Part shown: positions 54,895 through 63,751 of the stretch, one piece after another
Layout of the letters: each line of letters starts with the position of its first letter
Position numbering within the stretch: the first letter of the stretch is position 1
Source of the DNA: Rhodobacter sp.
Lineage (GTDB): Bacteria > Pseudomonadota > Alphaproteobacteria > Rhodobacterales > Rhodobacteraceae
Direction of reading: 5' to 3'
Assembly (NCBI GenBank): GCA_020250175.1
Contig: JADCEN010000043.1
Coordinates: forward strand, 1 to 64,000
Length of the DNA: 64,000 bases
Notes under the pieces: generated by a model
Database searches by the model: none
Told to the model about the DNA's origin: nothing
The model's input: the letters and a program-made list of their open reading frames with translations, nothing else
Translations under genes and position numbers: made by a program

Positions 54895-55209
54895 ATGCCG
54901 CACTGGATTCGCGCCTGCGCCACTGACGACATCAGCCCCGAAGACCTGATCCGCTTTGACCATGACGGGCTTACATATGCGATTTACCACGCGCCCGATG
55001 GCCGCTTCTACGCCACCGCGGGCCGCTGCACGCACGAGGATGTGCACCTGTGCGATGGTCTGGTCATGGGCCACCTGATCGAATGCCCCAAGCACAATGG
55101 CCAGTTCGATTACCGCACCGGTGAAGCCAAACGATTGCCTGCTTGCGTCAATCTGCAGACATTTCCGGTAAAGGTCGAGGCTGGGGCCGTCTTCATCGAA
55201 CTGAACTGA
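54895..55209 (+). CDS. Rieske-type [2Fe-2S] ferredoxin (MocE family)
   Basis: 104 residues. Cluster ligands C45-x-H47 (RCTHEDVHLCDG) and C64-x2-H67 (IECPKHNGQFD) form the Rieske fold. Small soluble proteins like this pass electrons to oxygenases and in the moc system accompany the MocD oxygenase. A start at 54895 follows AAGGAGATC. No ferredoxin reductase gene lies in the window, so reduction must come from elsewhere. It ends the operon. Confidence 0.92.
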   Translation: MPHWIRACATDDISPEDLIRFDHDGLTYAIYHAPDGRFYATAGRCTHEDVHLCDGLVMGHLIECPKHNGQFDYRTGEAKRLPACVNLQTFPVKVEAGAVFIELN

Positions 55210-55718
55210 AGGCCCTTGCCATCCCGGTCTGCGTCGAACGCAGGCGGCAGGCTTCCATCACGGCGTTCGGCCTGTGTTGCGGTGCCCCTGCGCGGCGGCG
55301 AAAGATGTGACTGGCGCGTTCTCCGGACCCTCCGCCAGCAATCATGTCCCATGCGTGGGGCATCTCGCCGCCAGCAAGGCCGCCCGCGCAGTGCGTTCAC
55401 GCGGCTTGCGGTGCGGGCTGCTTTGCGCTGCGCGTGCCACAGGCCAGCCGGGGGGTCAAAACCTTGGGCATCCGCCCCGCCCCCTGCGGCCGCTTCGCCG
55501 CCGCCAGGCCGGGCGCTGTCCCGCCGTTGTGCGGGCGGAACGGGTCTTGGTGGAAGCGGCGCGCGCGGGCAGGGAAAACGCAATGCGCTTCCGGGTCCGC
55601 CCGGAACGCCCCCTTTTTCCCGGATCGGGAAGGTCTTTCCGGCCGGAAGGCCAAAGGGGGGTGCCTCTTCCCTGCCCAGACCGCATGTGGCGGACGGGCC
55701 GGGCCCCCTTTGACAGCG
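55210..55718. other. Unassigned GC-rich block between the sugar island and the SOUL gene
   Basis: About 510 bases with open frames in several phases on both strands, none resembling a family and none with a convincing start. The composition is very Pro/Arg/Ala-biased in all frames, as expected from high GC alone. It could be a decayed gene or insertion. I cannot assign it. Confidence 0.5.
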
Positions 55719-56336
55719 TCAGTCCAGGACAAGCGCCACTTCGTTGCGACGGTTCCATGGCAGGGTAAAGGGTGAATCGTAGAACAGGAATTCCGGCTCG
55801 CCCCGCCCCTTGATCCCGGCACGCCCGGCAATGGCCAGCAGCGACACCGTTGCCTCAGCCAGCGCCGCATCGGTTGGCCACCCGGAAAACTGCAGCACCA
55901 GCATGCGTTCCGGCGGGGCCTCCAGCAGTCGGATGCGCGGGTCGTCCGGCGGCGGCAGCGTGGCAAGGCTGCGATCCGACGGCATGGTGAAACGCACTGT
56001 CCAGCTTTGTGCGCCTGCCGCACCTGTTTCCACCGCCGGTGATCCGGCCGGGATATCCGGCACCTGGGCGACAGGTGTGGTCATTGCGATCTTCGAGGCA
56101 TCCGCATTCGCGCCGAAGATATAACCGGCGAGTATCCGGAAGCCCGCGTTCGCGGCCCCGGACCGGCTGCCGCCGACCGTCACCTCTGCGACCAGCCGCG
56201 GGCCATAGCTGCGCAGTTCGGCCCCCTCAAGGCTGCTTTCCACGCTGTAGGCCGGTGTTTCGGTGCCTTTGTACATCTGTGCCTCTGCCGGTTTAAGCAT
56301 GAACAGCCCCAGACACAGGGCCATGATCTTTCGCAT
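55719..56336 (-). CDS. Exported SOUL/HBP heme-binding family protein
   Basis: 205 residues, start at 56336 giving a signal peptide (MRKIMALCLGLFMLKPAEA). SOUL domain motifs: VESSLEGAELRSYGPRLVAEVTV, GFRILAGYIFGAN, KIAMTTPVAQ and the late FLFYDSPFTLPWNRRNEVAL. Such proteins bind heme or tetrapyrroles weakly. The role in this organism is unknown. Upstream in-frame Met codons exist but add no conserved sequence. Divergent from leuC. Confidence 0.88.
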   Translation of the reverse strand: MRKIMALCLGLFMLKPAEAQMYKGTETPAYSVESSLEGAELRSYGPRLVAEVTVGGSRSGAANAGFRILAGYIFGANADASKIAMTTPVAQVPDIPAGSPAVETGAAGAQSWTVRFTMPSDRSLATLPPPDDPRIRLLEAPPERMLVLQFSGWPTDAALAEATVSLLAIAGRAGIKGRGEPEFLFYDSPFTLPWNRRNEVALVLD

Positions 56337-56423
56337 GGACGCCCCCGCAGATACCAGTTCAGACGGCAGATGTGGTGTGGCCTGTCTTGCCTTGAAAGTG
56401 CGATGCGCGTAAATCATGCTGCC

Positions 56424-56510
56424 ATGATGCGTTTCTTTGACATGGATGATCGCGCGCGTATGCCCTGGCGCTTTTACGGTGCGACCGTTTCGGTCCTTGC
56501 ACGCGGCTGA
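56424..56510 (+). CDS. Possible short leader-like ORF upstream of leuC
   Basis: A 28-residue frame beginning [19 protein letters not shown] and ending VSVLARG, 56 bases before leuC. It has no leucine run and no clear Shine-Dalgarno, so it is unlikely to be an attenuator of the leuA type. Listed only as a candidate. Confidence 0.2.
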   Translation: MMRFFDMDDRARMPWRFYGATVSVLARG

Positions 56511-56566
56511 CGGCTGCGCTTGCCGCGCCGTTCTGTCTTCTTCACCTTCTCTTCGGGAAAGCAGCC

Positions 56567-57967
56567 ATGTCTCCGAAAACGCTTTACGACAAGATCTGGG
56601 ATGCCCATGTCGTGCATGAGGCCGATGACGGCACCTGCCTTTTGTACATCGACCGCCACCTTGTGCATGAGGTGACAAGCCCGCAGGCCTTCGAGGGGCT
56701 GCGGATGGCGGGACGCAGCGTGCGTGCGCCGGAAAAGACCATCGCGGTGCCCGACCACAACGTGCCCACCACCGCCGGGCGCGACACGCATATCGACAAT
56801 GAGGAAAGCCGCATTCAGGTTCAGGCGCTGGACCGGAACGCGCGCGACTTTGGCATCAATTACTATCCGGTGTCGGATATCCGTCAGGGCATCGTGCACA
56901 TCGTCGGGCCGGAACAGGGCTGGACCCTGCCGGGCATGACCGTGGTCTGCGGCGATTCGCATACGGCCACGCATGGGGCCTTCGGCGCGCTGGCCCATGG
57001 CATCGGCACGTCCGAAGTGGAACATGTGCTGGCGACGCAGACGCTGATCCAGCAGAAATCGAAGAACATGAAGGTCGAGATCACCGGCAAGCTGCGCCCC
57101 GGTGTCACCGCCAAGGACATCACCCTGTCGGTGATCGGTGCCACCGGCACGGCGGGCGGCACCGGCCATGTGATTGAGTATTGCGGCCATGCCATTCGGG
57201 ACCTGTCGATGGAAGGGCGGATGACGGTCTGCAACATGGCGATCGAGGGTGGTGCCCGCGCCGGCCTGATCGCGCCGGATGAAAAGACCTTCGCCTATTG
57301 CATGGGCCGCCCCCATGCGCCGAAAGGTGCGCAATGGGAAGCTGCGCTTGCCTGGTGGAAGACCCTGTATTCTGACGAGGGCGCGCATTTTGACAAGGTG
57401 GTGACGCTGCGCGGCGAGGATATCGCCCCGGTCGTGACCTGGGGCACCAGCCCGGAAGATGTGCTGCCGATCACCGGCGTCGTCCCCGACCCGGAAAGCT
57501 TCACCGGCGGCAAGGTGGACGCCGCCCGCCGCAGCCTGGACTACATGGGCCTGGTTCCGGGGCAGAAGCTGTCCGAGATCAGGATCGATACGGTCTTCAT
57601 CGGGTCCTGCACCAATGGCCGCATCGAAGACCTGCGGGCAGCGGCGGCGATTCTGAATGGCAAGAAGATCGCCGTGAAGCGCGCGATGGTGGTCCCTGGT
57701 TCGGGCCTCGTCCGGGCTCAGGCGGAAGAGGAGGGCCTGGCGCAAATCTTTATCGACGCCGGGTTCGAATGGCGGCTGGCGGGCTGTTCGATGTGCCTGG
57801 CGATGAACCCCGATCAGCTGTCGCCCGGCGAACGCTGTGCCGCAACGTCAAACCGCAACTTCGAAGGCCGCCAGGGCCGCGGCGGGCGCACCCACCTTCT
57901 GTCCCCCGCGATGGCGGCGGCGGCGGCTGTTACGGGGCGGCTGACGGATGTGCGGGAGATGATGTGA
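56567..57967 (+). CDS. leuC: 3-isopropylmalate dehydratase large subunit
   Basis: 466 residues. Aconitase-family [4Fe-4S] enzyme: cysteine ligands in [14 protein letters not shown] and the pair in [13 protein letters not shown], and substrate-site [26 protein letters not shown]. Isomerises 2-isopropylmalate to 3-isopropylmalate with LeuD. The small-subunit gene lies not next to it but after a DUF3800 gene, 889 bases downstream. Confidence 0.96.
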   Translation: MSPKTLYDKIWDAHVVHEADDGTCLLYIDRHLVHEVTSPQAFEGLRMAGRSVRAPEKTIAVPDHNVPTTAGRDTHIDNEESRIQVQALDRNARDFGINYYPVSDIRQGIVHIVGPEQGWTLPGMTVVCGDSHTATHGAFGALAHGIGTSEVEHVLATQTLIQQKSKNMKVEITGKLRPGVTAKDITLSVIGATGTAGGTGHVIEYCGHAIRDLSMEGRMTVCNMAIEGGARAGLIAPDEKTFAYCMGRPHAPKGAQWEAALAWWKTLYSDEGAHFDKVVTLRGEDIAPVVTWGTSPEDVLPITGVVPDPESFTGGKVDAARRSLDYMGLVPGQKLSEIRIDTVFIGSCTNGRIEDLRAAAAILNGKKIAVKRAMVVPGSGLVRAQAEEEGLAQIFIDAGFEWRLAGCSMCLAMNPDQLSPGERCAATSNRNFEGRQGRGGRTHLLSPAMAAAAAVTGRLTDVREMM

Positions 57968-57970
57968 TCA

Positions 57971-58726
57971 GTGTCTGCGTTTTCGGACTATATCCTCTAC
58001 TTTGACGAAAGCGGCTCACCCGATCTTTCGCATATCGACCCAGATTACCCGCTGTTTGTTTTGGCGGCAGTACTGGTGTCGAAAGAGGACTATGTTTCAA
58101 GGATCGTTCCGGCAGTTCAACGTCTGAAGTTCGATTTTGTAGGGCACGATCAGATTATTCTCCACGAAGTCGACATCCGCAAACAGGACGCGGCGTTCGC
58201 GTTCCTGCGGCGGGACAATGCTGTGCGCTTGGACTTTATGGCAAGAGTATCGACATTGGTCGAACAAGCGACGGTTGAGGCGATCTGCGCGGTGATCCGC
58301 AAGGACGAGCTGAAGTCCCGATACTTCCGCCCGTTTGATCCCTATGAAATCGCGATGCAGTTCTGCCTTGAAATGGCAACTGCCCGCCTTCTTGACCTGG
58401 GCCAGACTGGTCGCGAGATATGTGCGGTCTTCGAACGTCGTGGTCTGAAGGAAGACAACGAACTTGAACTGGCCTTTCGCCGCATCGTGGCCGGTGACGC
58501 CAAATTGAAACGCGGCACGAACAACCGACACCGGATTTCCTTGTTGCAGAAGGTTCAATGGGTTCCGCATTTTGTAAGCAAGAAGGCCAACTCCAGCGGC
58601 TTGCAACTTGCGGACCTTATTGCGCGGCCAATCGGTCTGAGCATTCTGCGGCCGGGGCAGCCGAACCGCGCGTTCGAGACCATAAGGCCAAAGATCGCAA
58701 AGGGGATGCTGAAGTGCTTCCCATGA
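57971..58726 (+). CDS. DUF3800 protein inserted between leuC and leuD
   Basis: 251 residues from a GTG at 57971, 3 bases after leuC. DUF3800 pattern: N-terminal YFDESGSPD with acidic residues, a middle helical part and the C-terminal SSGLQLADLIARPIG. The fold is predicted RNase H-like, suggesting a nuclease, but no activity is proven. GC content is visibly lower than in leuC and leuD and codon choice differs, so it was likely acquired. DUF3800 genes are often seen in mobile or defence contexts. Confidence 0.83.
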   Translation: MSAFSDYILYFDESGSPDLSHIDPDYPLFVLAAVLVSKEDYVSRIVPAVQRLKFDFVGHDQIILHEVDIRKQDAAFAFLRRDNAVRLDFMARVSTLVEQATVEAICAVIRKDELKSRYFRPFDPYEIAMQFCLEMATARLLDLGQTGREICAVFERRGLKEDNELELAFRRIVAGDAKLKRGTNNRHRISLLQKVQWVPHFVSKKANSSGLQLADLIARPIGLSILRPGQPNRAFETIRPKIAKGMLKCFP

Positions 58727-58856
58727 AACAAAAACAGACGGCCCCCAAGATCGCCCAGGAGCCGCCTGCCAACCGGGAAAAGCCCAGTCCTGTCGGAGGA
58801 GATAGTGACCGGGCACAGCATCGTCAAGTCCGCAAAAAGATCGGAGTTAACGCCCC

Positions 58857-59462
58857 ATGACCCCCTTCACCACCCTGACCGGCATCGCCGCCCCCATGCC
58901 GCTGGTCAATATCGACACTGACATGATCATCCCCAAGCAGTTCCTGAAGACGATCAAGCGATCCGGGCTGGGAAGGAACCTGTTCGACGAGATGCGCTAC
59001 ACGCCCGACGGGGCGGAGATACCGGAGTTCGTGTTGAACCAGCCTGCGTACCGCACGGCCGAGATACTGGTGGCAGGCGACAATTTCGGCTGCGGGTCCA
59101 GCCGCGAACACGCGCCCTGGGCGCTGCTGGATTTCGGCATCCGCTGCGTGATCTCTACCAGCTTTGCCGATATCTTCTACAACAACTGCTTCAAGAATGG
59201 CATTCTGCCCATCGTGCTGCCCGCCGGTCAGGTGGAAGCGCTGATGGAAGATGCCCGCAAGGGTGCGAATGCGCGGATCACCGTTGATCTTGCAACGCAG
59301 ACGGTCACGGCATCTGACGGACGGTCGTTTTCGTTTGAGGTTGACCCCTTCCGCAAGCACTGCCTGCTGAACGGGCTGGACGATATCGGGCTGTCGCTGG
59401 AAAAAGCGGCGTCGATTGACGCCTATGAAAAACGGGCTGCGGTGCAGCGCCCCTGGGTCTGA
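58857..59462 (+). CDS. leuD: 3-isopropylmalate dehydratase small subunit
   Basis: 201 residues, swivel domain of the aconitase family: [37 protein letters not shown] and [10 protein letters not shown]. It pairs with LeuC. The 130-base gap before it, after the DUF3800 gene, has no Shine-Dalgarno anomaly; the start is ATG with GGAGTTAA upstream. Confidence 0.96.
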   Translation: MTPFTTLTGIAAPMPLVNIDTDMIIPKQFLKTIKRSGLGRNLFDEMRYTPDGAEIPEFVLNQPAYRTAEILVAGDNFGCGSSREHAPWALLDFGIRCVISTSFADIFYNNCFKNGILPIVLPAGQVEALMEDARKGANARITVDLATQTVTASDGRSFSFEVDPFRKHCLLNGLDDIGLSLEKAASIDAYEKRAAVQRPWV

Positions 59463-59463
59463 C

Positions 59464-60498
59464 GTGGCAAGCCGCCTGGCATGGCTGCCTGTCTGGATCT
59501 GGGCCGGGGCGGCGGCGGCAGAGCCGCTGCGCGTTGCCACCTTCCACGTTGAACTGTCGCGCGACGGGCCGGGGCTTTTGCTGCGCGACATCCTGCGGTC
59601 CGATCCGCAGGTCGAGGCGGCGGCGCAGGTGATCGCCCATGCCGATCCCGATGTGCTGGTGTTGCTGGGCATCGATTACGACTATGGTCTTGCGGCGCTG
59701 GGTGCCTTTGCCGACCGTGTGGCGGCAGCAGGCACCGTCTATCCCCACCGCTTTGCCTTGCGCCCCAACACCGGGCGCGCGACCGGCCTGGACATGGATG
59801 GGGATGGGCGCAGGGGCGGCCCCCGTGATGCGCAGGGTTACGGCCGGTTTGCGGGCGAAGGCGGAATGGCGGTGCTGTCGCGTCTTCCCATCGACCCGGC
59901 CGGGGTGCGGGATTTTTCCGGCCTGCTCTGGCGCGCTCTGCCGGGGGCGATCCTGCCGGACGGCATGGCCCCGGAGGTGAGGGACGCGCAGCGCCTGTCC
60001 ACGACCGGGCATTGGGAGGTGCCGGTCCGGCTTGCCGGGGGCGGCACCTTGCGGCTGCTGGCCTGGCATGCAAGCCCGCCGGTGTTCGATGGCCCCGAAG
60101 ACCTCAATGGGCGGCGCAACCATGACGAGGCGGCGCTGTGGCTGCGCCTGCTGGACGGCACCTTGCCCGATGCCCCGCCTGCCGCGCCCTTTGTCATTCT
60201 GGGGGATGCGAACATGGACCCGGACCGCAGCGAAGGCCGGCCGGTCGCCCTGCGCCTGCTGCTGGCGCATCCCGGCCTGCAGGACCCCCGCCCCGAAGGT
60301 GCGGGCGGATTGGCGACGGCGGATTTCCCCGAAGCGGGCGGCCCGGGCCGGATGCGCGCCGATTATGTGCTGCCGTCTGCGGGGCTTTCCATCCGCGCCT
60401 CGGGCGTGGTCTGGCCACAGGACGGAGATCCGTTGCTGCCGGTTGTTCAGGCGGCCTCGCGGCACCGGCTGGTCTGGGTGGATATCAAAACCGACTGA
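59464..60498 (+). CDS. Exported EEP-fold protein with altered active site
   Basis: 344 residues from a GTG one base after leuD, with a signal peptide (MASRLAWLPVWIWAGAAAA). EEP fold segments: RVATFHVELSRDGPG, VLVLLGIDYDYG, LGDANMDPDR, RADYVLPS and ASRHRLVWVDI. Compared with the usual family, the metal Glu position reads IDYD and the SDH motif reads SRH. It is a distinct subfamily whose catalysis may differ or be lost. Position inside the leucine cluster may only reflect co-transcription. Confidence 0.82.
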   Translation: MASRLAWLPVWIWAGAAAAEPLRVATFHVELSRDGPGLLLRDILRSDPQVEAAAQVIAHADPDVLVLLGIDYDYGLAALGAFADRVAAAGTVYPHRFALRPNTGRATGLDMDGDGRRGGPRDAQGYGRFAGEGGMAVLSRLPIDPAGVRDFSGLLWRALPGAILPDGMAPEVRDAQRLSTTGHWEVPVRLAGGGTLRLLAWHASPPVFDGPEDLNGRRNHDEAALWLRLLDGTLPDAPPAAPFVILGDANMDPDRSEGRPVALRLLLAHPGLQDPRPEGAGGLATADFPEAGGPGRMRADYVLPSAGLSIRASGVVWPQDGDPLLPVVQAASRHRLVWVDIKTD

Positions 60499-60569
60499 CT
60501 GGCGCTTGACCCTTGCGCGCCCATTGGCTAGGCCCCGGACACAGGCAATCAACCCACCGGGGGCGCATC

Positions 60570-61685
60570 TTGGCCAATCCTTCCCTTCTTGTCCTGCCGG
60601 GCGACGGCATCGGCCCCGAAGTCATGGCCGAGGTGACGAAGCTTATCAGGTGGTTCGGCGAAAGGCGTGGCATCCATTTCGACGTGACCGAAGACCTGGT
60701 CGGCGGTGCGGCCTATGATGTGCATGGCGTGCCGCTGTCGGATGCGACGATGCAAAAGGCGCTGGCGGTGGATGCCGTTCTGCTGGGCGCGGTGGGCGGG
60801 CCGAAATACGACGTTCTGGATTTCAGCGTGAAGCCCGAACGCGGCCTGTTGCGCCTGCGCAAGGAGATGGACCTGTTTTCCAACCTGCGCCCGGCACAGT
60901 GCTTTGATGCGCTGGCCGATTTTTCCAGCCTGAAGAAAGAGGTTGTCGCGGGCCTTGACATCGTCATCGTCCGCGAATTGACCGGCGGCGTCTATTTCGG
61001 CGAGCCGCGCGGCATCTTCCCCGACAATGAGGGCGGGCGCGTCGGCGTGAACACGCAGCGCTACACCACCAACGAGATTCGCCGCGTGGCACGATCAGCC
61101 TTTGAACTCGCCCGGCGGCGGTCGAACAGGGTCTGTTCGATGGAAAAGGCCAATGTCATGGAATCGGGCATCCTGTGGCGCGAGGAAGTGCAGTGGGTGC
61201 ATGACACCGAATATCCCGATGTCGCGCTGTCGCATATGTATGCCGACAATGGCGCGATGCAGCTGGTGCGCTGGCCCAAGCAGTTCGATGTCATCGTGAC
61301 CGACAACCTGTTCGGCGACGTGCTGTCGGATTGCGCCGCGATGCTGACCGGCTCGCTGGGGATGCTGCCCTCGGCCAGCCTGGGGGCCATTGGCCCGAAT
61401 GGCCGGCCCAAGGCGCTGTATGAACCCGTGCACGGCTCGGCCCCGGATATCGCCGGCACGGGCAAGGCCAACCCGATTGCCTGCATTCTGAGCTTTGCCA
61501 TGGCGCTGCGCTATTCCTTCGATCTGGGGGCAGAGGCGGCGCGGGTCGAGGCGGCGGTGGAAAAAGTGCTGGCGGACGGCCTGCGCACTGCCGATCTGAT
61601 GGGACCCGAAGGCGGCATTCCGGTCAGCACCACCGAAATGGGCGCGGCGGTAATCGCGGCGCTGGACGCCAGCCTGCGGGCATGA
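60570..61685 (+). CDS. leuB: 3-isopropylmalate dehydrogenase
   Basis: 371 residues from a TTG at 60570, preceded by GGGGG; the upstream frame has no support. NAD-dependent beta-decarboxylating family: [46 protein letters not shown], and the NAD-pocket [21 protein letters not shown]. It oxidises 3-isopropylmalate to 2-oxoisocaproate. It closes the leuC-leuD-leuB set. Confidence 0.96.
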   Translation: MANPSLLVLPGDGIGPEVMAEVTKLIRWFGERRGIHFDVTEDLVGGAAYDVHGVPLSDATMQKALAVDAVLLGAVGGPKYDVLDFSVKPERGLLRLRKEMDLFSNLRPAQCFDALADFSSLKKEVVAGLDIVIVRELTGGVYFGEPRGIFPDNEGGRVGVNTQRYTTNEIRRVARSAFELARRRSNRVCSMEKANVMESGILWREEVQWVHDTEYPDVALSHMYADNGAMQLVRWPKQFDVIVTDNLFGDVLSDCAAMLTGSLGMLPSASLGAIGPNGRPKALYEPVHGSAPDIAGTGKANPIACILSFAMALRYSFDLGAEAARVEAAVEKVLADGLRTADLMGPEGGIPVSTTEMGAAVIAALDASLRA

Positions 61686-61826
61686 CGACAGGGCGAAAGG
61701 GGTGGCGCACCGCCGCCGGTGCAGCCCGTTTTTCTGCTGCCCCGCCTTGCAGTCCGTCCGCCGCCAAGCGAAAGTGACACCACGATTTCTGCCGGGGAAC
61801 AGCCCCCTGAACAAGGCAATCCTCGC

Positions 61827-62795
61827 GTGGCGCTGAACAACTCGAACCTCAACGGCGCGCTGATGTCGCTTGCGGCCTTTGGCCTTTATGCGACGCATGA
61901 CGCGGTGGTGAAGTTTCTAGGCGCGCAGTATTCGCCGTTCCAGATCATCTTCTTCAGCGTGCTTCTGGGCTTTCCCTTCGTCACGCTGATGCTGTTGCGC
62001 GACAAGACCGATGGAAACCTGCGCCCGCGCCAGCCGATGTGGGTCTGGGTCCGCACGATTGCGGCCATCGTCAACGTTGTTTCAGGATTCTATGCGTTTT
62101 CCGTGCTGCCGCTGGCGCAGGCCTATGCGGTGTTCTTTGCAATGCCGCTGATGATCACGCTGCTGGCGATTCCGCTTTTGGGCGAAAAGGTGGGCATCCG
62201 GCGCGGGCTGGCCGTGCTTGTCGGCCTGATCGGCGTCATCGTGGTGCTGCGCCCCGGTCAGGTGCCGCTGGGCCTCGGCCAGCTGGCGGCGCTGGTTGCC
62301 GCGATCACCGGGGCGCTGGTTTCAGTGATTGTGCGCAAGATCGGGCGGGACGAGCGGTCTGCCGTGCTGATGCTTTATCCGATGATGGCGAATTTCGTGG
62401 CGACCGGGGCTATGCTGCCTTTTGTTTACCGCCCGATGCCGGTGGACCACTTTGGTCTGCTCGTGCTGATGTCCTTTCTGGGCTTCGTGGCGACCGTGCT
62501 GGTGATCCAGGCCTATCGCACGGCCCCTGCGGTGATTGTGGCCCCGATGCAGTATTCGCAGATCGTCTGGGCCGCCCTGTATGGCTGGCTGTTCTTTTCC
62601 GAGACGGTCGATCTGATGACGGCCGTCGGCACCGCGATCATCATTGCCAGCGGCGTCTACATCGTGCTGCGCGAGGGCGGCGGCAAGGTGGAAACCAACC
62701 AGCCCGTCAGCCTGTCGCGCGTGCGCCCCGAAACCGGTGTCATGCCCCGCGTCGGCGCGCTGTTCGGAAAGGGGCCGCGCGATCAGGGCGAATAG
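61827..62795 (+). CDS. DMT-superfamily (EamA) membrane transporter
   Basis: 322 residues from a GTG at 61827 (an ATG at 61863 is also possible). Ten helices in two EamA halves: PFQIIFFSVLLGFPFVTLMLL, LMITLLAIPLLGEKVG and, in the second half, QIVWAALYGWLFFSETVDLMTA. Family members include S-adenosylmethionine uptake and amino-acid export. The substrate is not identifiable. It is followed by the ISAs1 remnant. Confidence 0.85.
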   Translation: MALNNSNLNGALMSLAAFGLYATHDAVVKFLGAQYSPFQIIFFSVLLGFPFVTLMLLRDKTDGNLRPRQPMWVWVRTIAAIVNVVSGFYAFSVLPLAQAYAVFFAMPLMITLLAIPLLGEKVGIRRGLAVLVGLIGVIVVLRPGQVPLGLGQLAALVAAITGALVSVIVRKIGRDERSAVLMLYPMMANFVATGAMLPFVYRPMPVDHFGLLVLMSFLGFVATVLVIQAYRTAPAVIVAPMQYSQIVWAALYGWLFFSETVDLMTAVGTAIIIASGVYIVLREGGGKVETNQPVSLSRVRPETGVMPRVGALFGKGPRDQGE

Positions 62796-62859
62796 CCGCC
62801 CAAGGGACCCGCATTTGAAGAATTGACCGGTGTGACGCTTGGGAAGGGAGTCTGACTGT

Positions 62860-62878
62860 CTCACCTTATCGAGGTGAG
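62860..62878. repeat. Short palindrome before the ISAs1 remnant
   Basis: CTCACCT and AGGTGAG flank a 5-base centre (TATCG). It may be a remnant of the IS end or a terminator of the transporter gene; no T-run follows. Confidence 0.4.
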
Positions 62879-62883
62879 AATAG

Positions 62884-63655
62884 GTTCATGACTTACGATT
62901 TTGGGTTCGGTTCCTGATTCCGATACGGGGAACGCGCAGCGCCATTCCCTTTTGGACATTCTGGTGATCGCACTGGCGGCCCTGGTTTGCGGGGCCGGGA
63001 GGTGTGTGGACCTTGCCGAGTTTGCCGCAGCTCGTGAGGAGCTCTTGCGGGAATTTCTGCGCCTTGAGAATGGGTTGCCGAGCCATGACACGTTCAGCCG
63101 CCTGTCCGGCTGCTGGACCCGGAGACCTTCGGGCGTTTGTTTGATACCTTTCTGGACGGTCCGGGCACCGATGGCCGGGGGTGCTGGCGACCAGTGGCAA
63201 GACGCTGCGCCGGTCGTTCGACCGCGCGGCGGGACGCGCGCCGCTGCATGTGGTGACGGGCCGCCGCTGCACGGACGGGCCAGGCCTGCCCGGCCTGGCC
63301 ATGATCGCCTGCGTCCAGTCCAGATGCCAGATCAGCGAGAGAACGGCCACGGCCAGGCGCTTCCAAGTCTCCCCGGCCCGGCTGACATCCGAAGCCGTCG
63401 CGAAAGCCGCAGGCACCCGTTGGTTGATCGGGAACAGCCTGCACCGGGTGCCCGACCTAACCTTCGACGGGGACCGCGCCCGCAACCGCAAAGACAACGG
63501 CCCGGAACCCTCAGCCTTCTGCGAAAGCTTACCCTCAACCTTTTGCGAAAAGCCCGCCGCAAACTCCCCGTCTCCCGCCAGACGCAAACGCGCAGGATGG
63601 TCCGGCGACGTCGCAAAATCCATCATCGGCCGAATGCGATGGCGCTGCACCAACC
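62884..63655 (+). mobile_element. Decayed ISAs1-family transposase
   Basis: The N-terminal part reads GNAQRHSLLDILVIALAALV and PSHDTFSRL in one frame, switches near 63107 to LDPETFGRLFDTFLDGPG, and then to VLATSGKTLRRSFDRAAGRAPLH. The family motif DGKTLRR has become SGKTLRR, losing the catalytic Asp. A large internal part is deleted before RARNRKDNGPEP and the C-terminal RKLTLNLLRKA, which are again in different frames. Dead copy. It separates the transporter gene from the MoxR gene. Confidence 0.85.
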
Positions 63656-63751
63656 GACGGCGCGGGTTGCGGCGAATGGGACAGAAGGATAAGCTTGATG
63701 GGGCGGCGTTTCGGCCCCTGCCACGGATTCCGGCACAACCATCGGCAAATC

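Noticed and set aside
57971-58726. Toxin-antitoxin pair around the DUF3800 gene
   Set aside because: Only one gene is present; no partner ORF with a start and family pattern lies in the 130-base gap before leuD.
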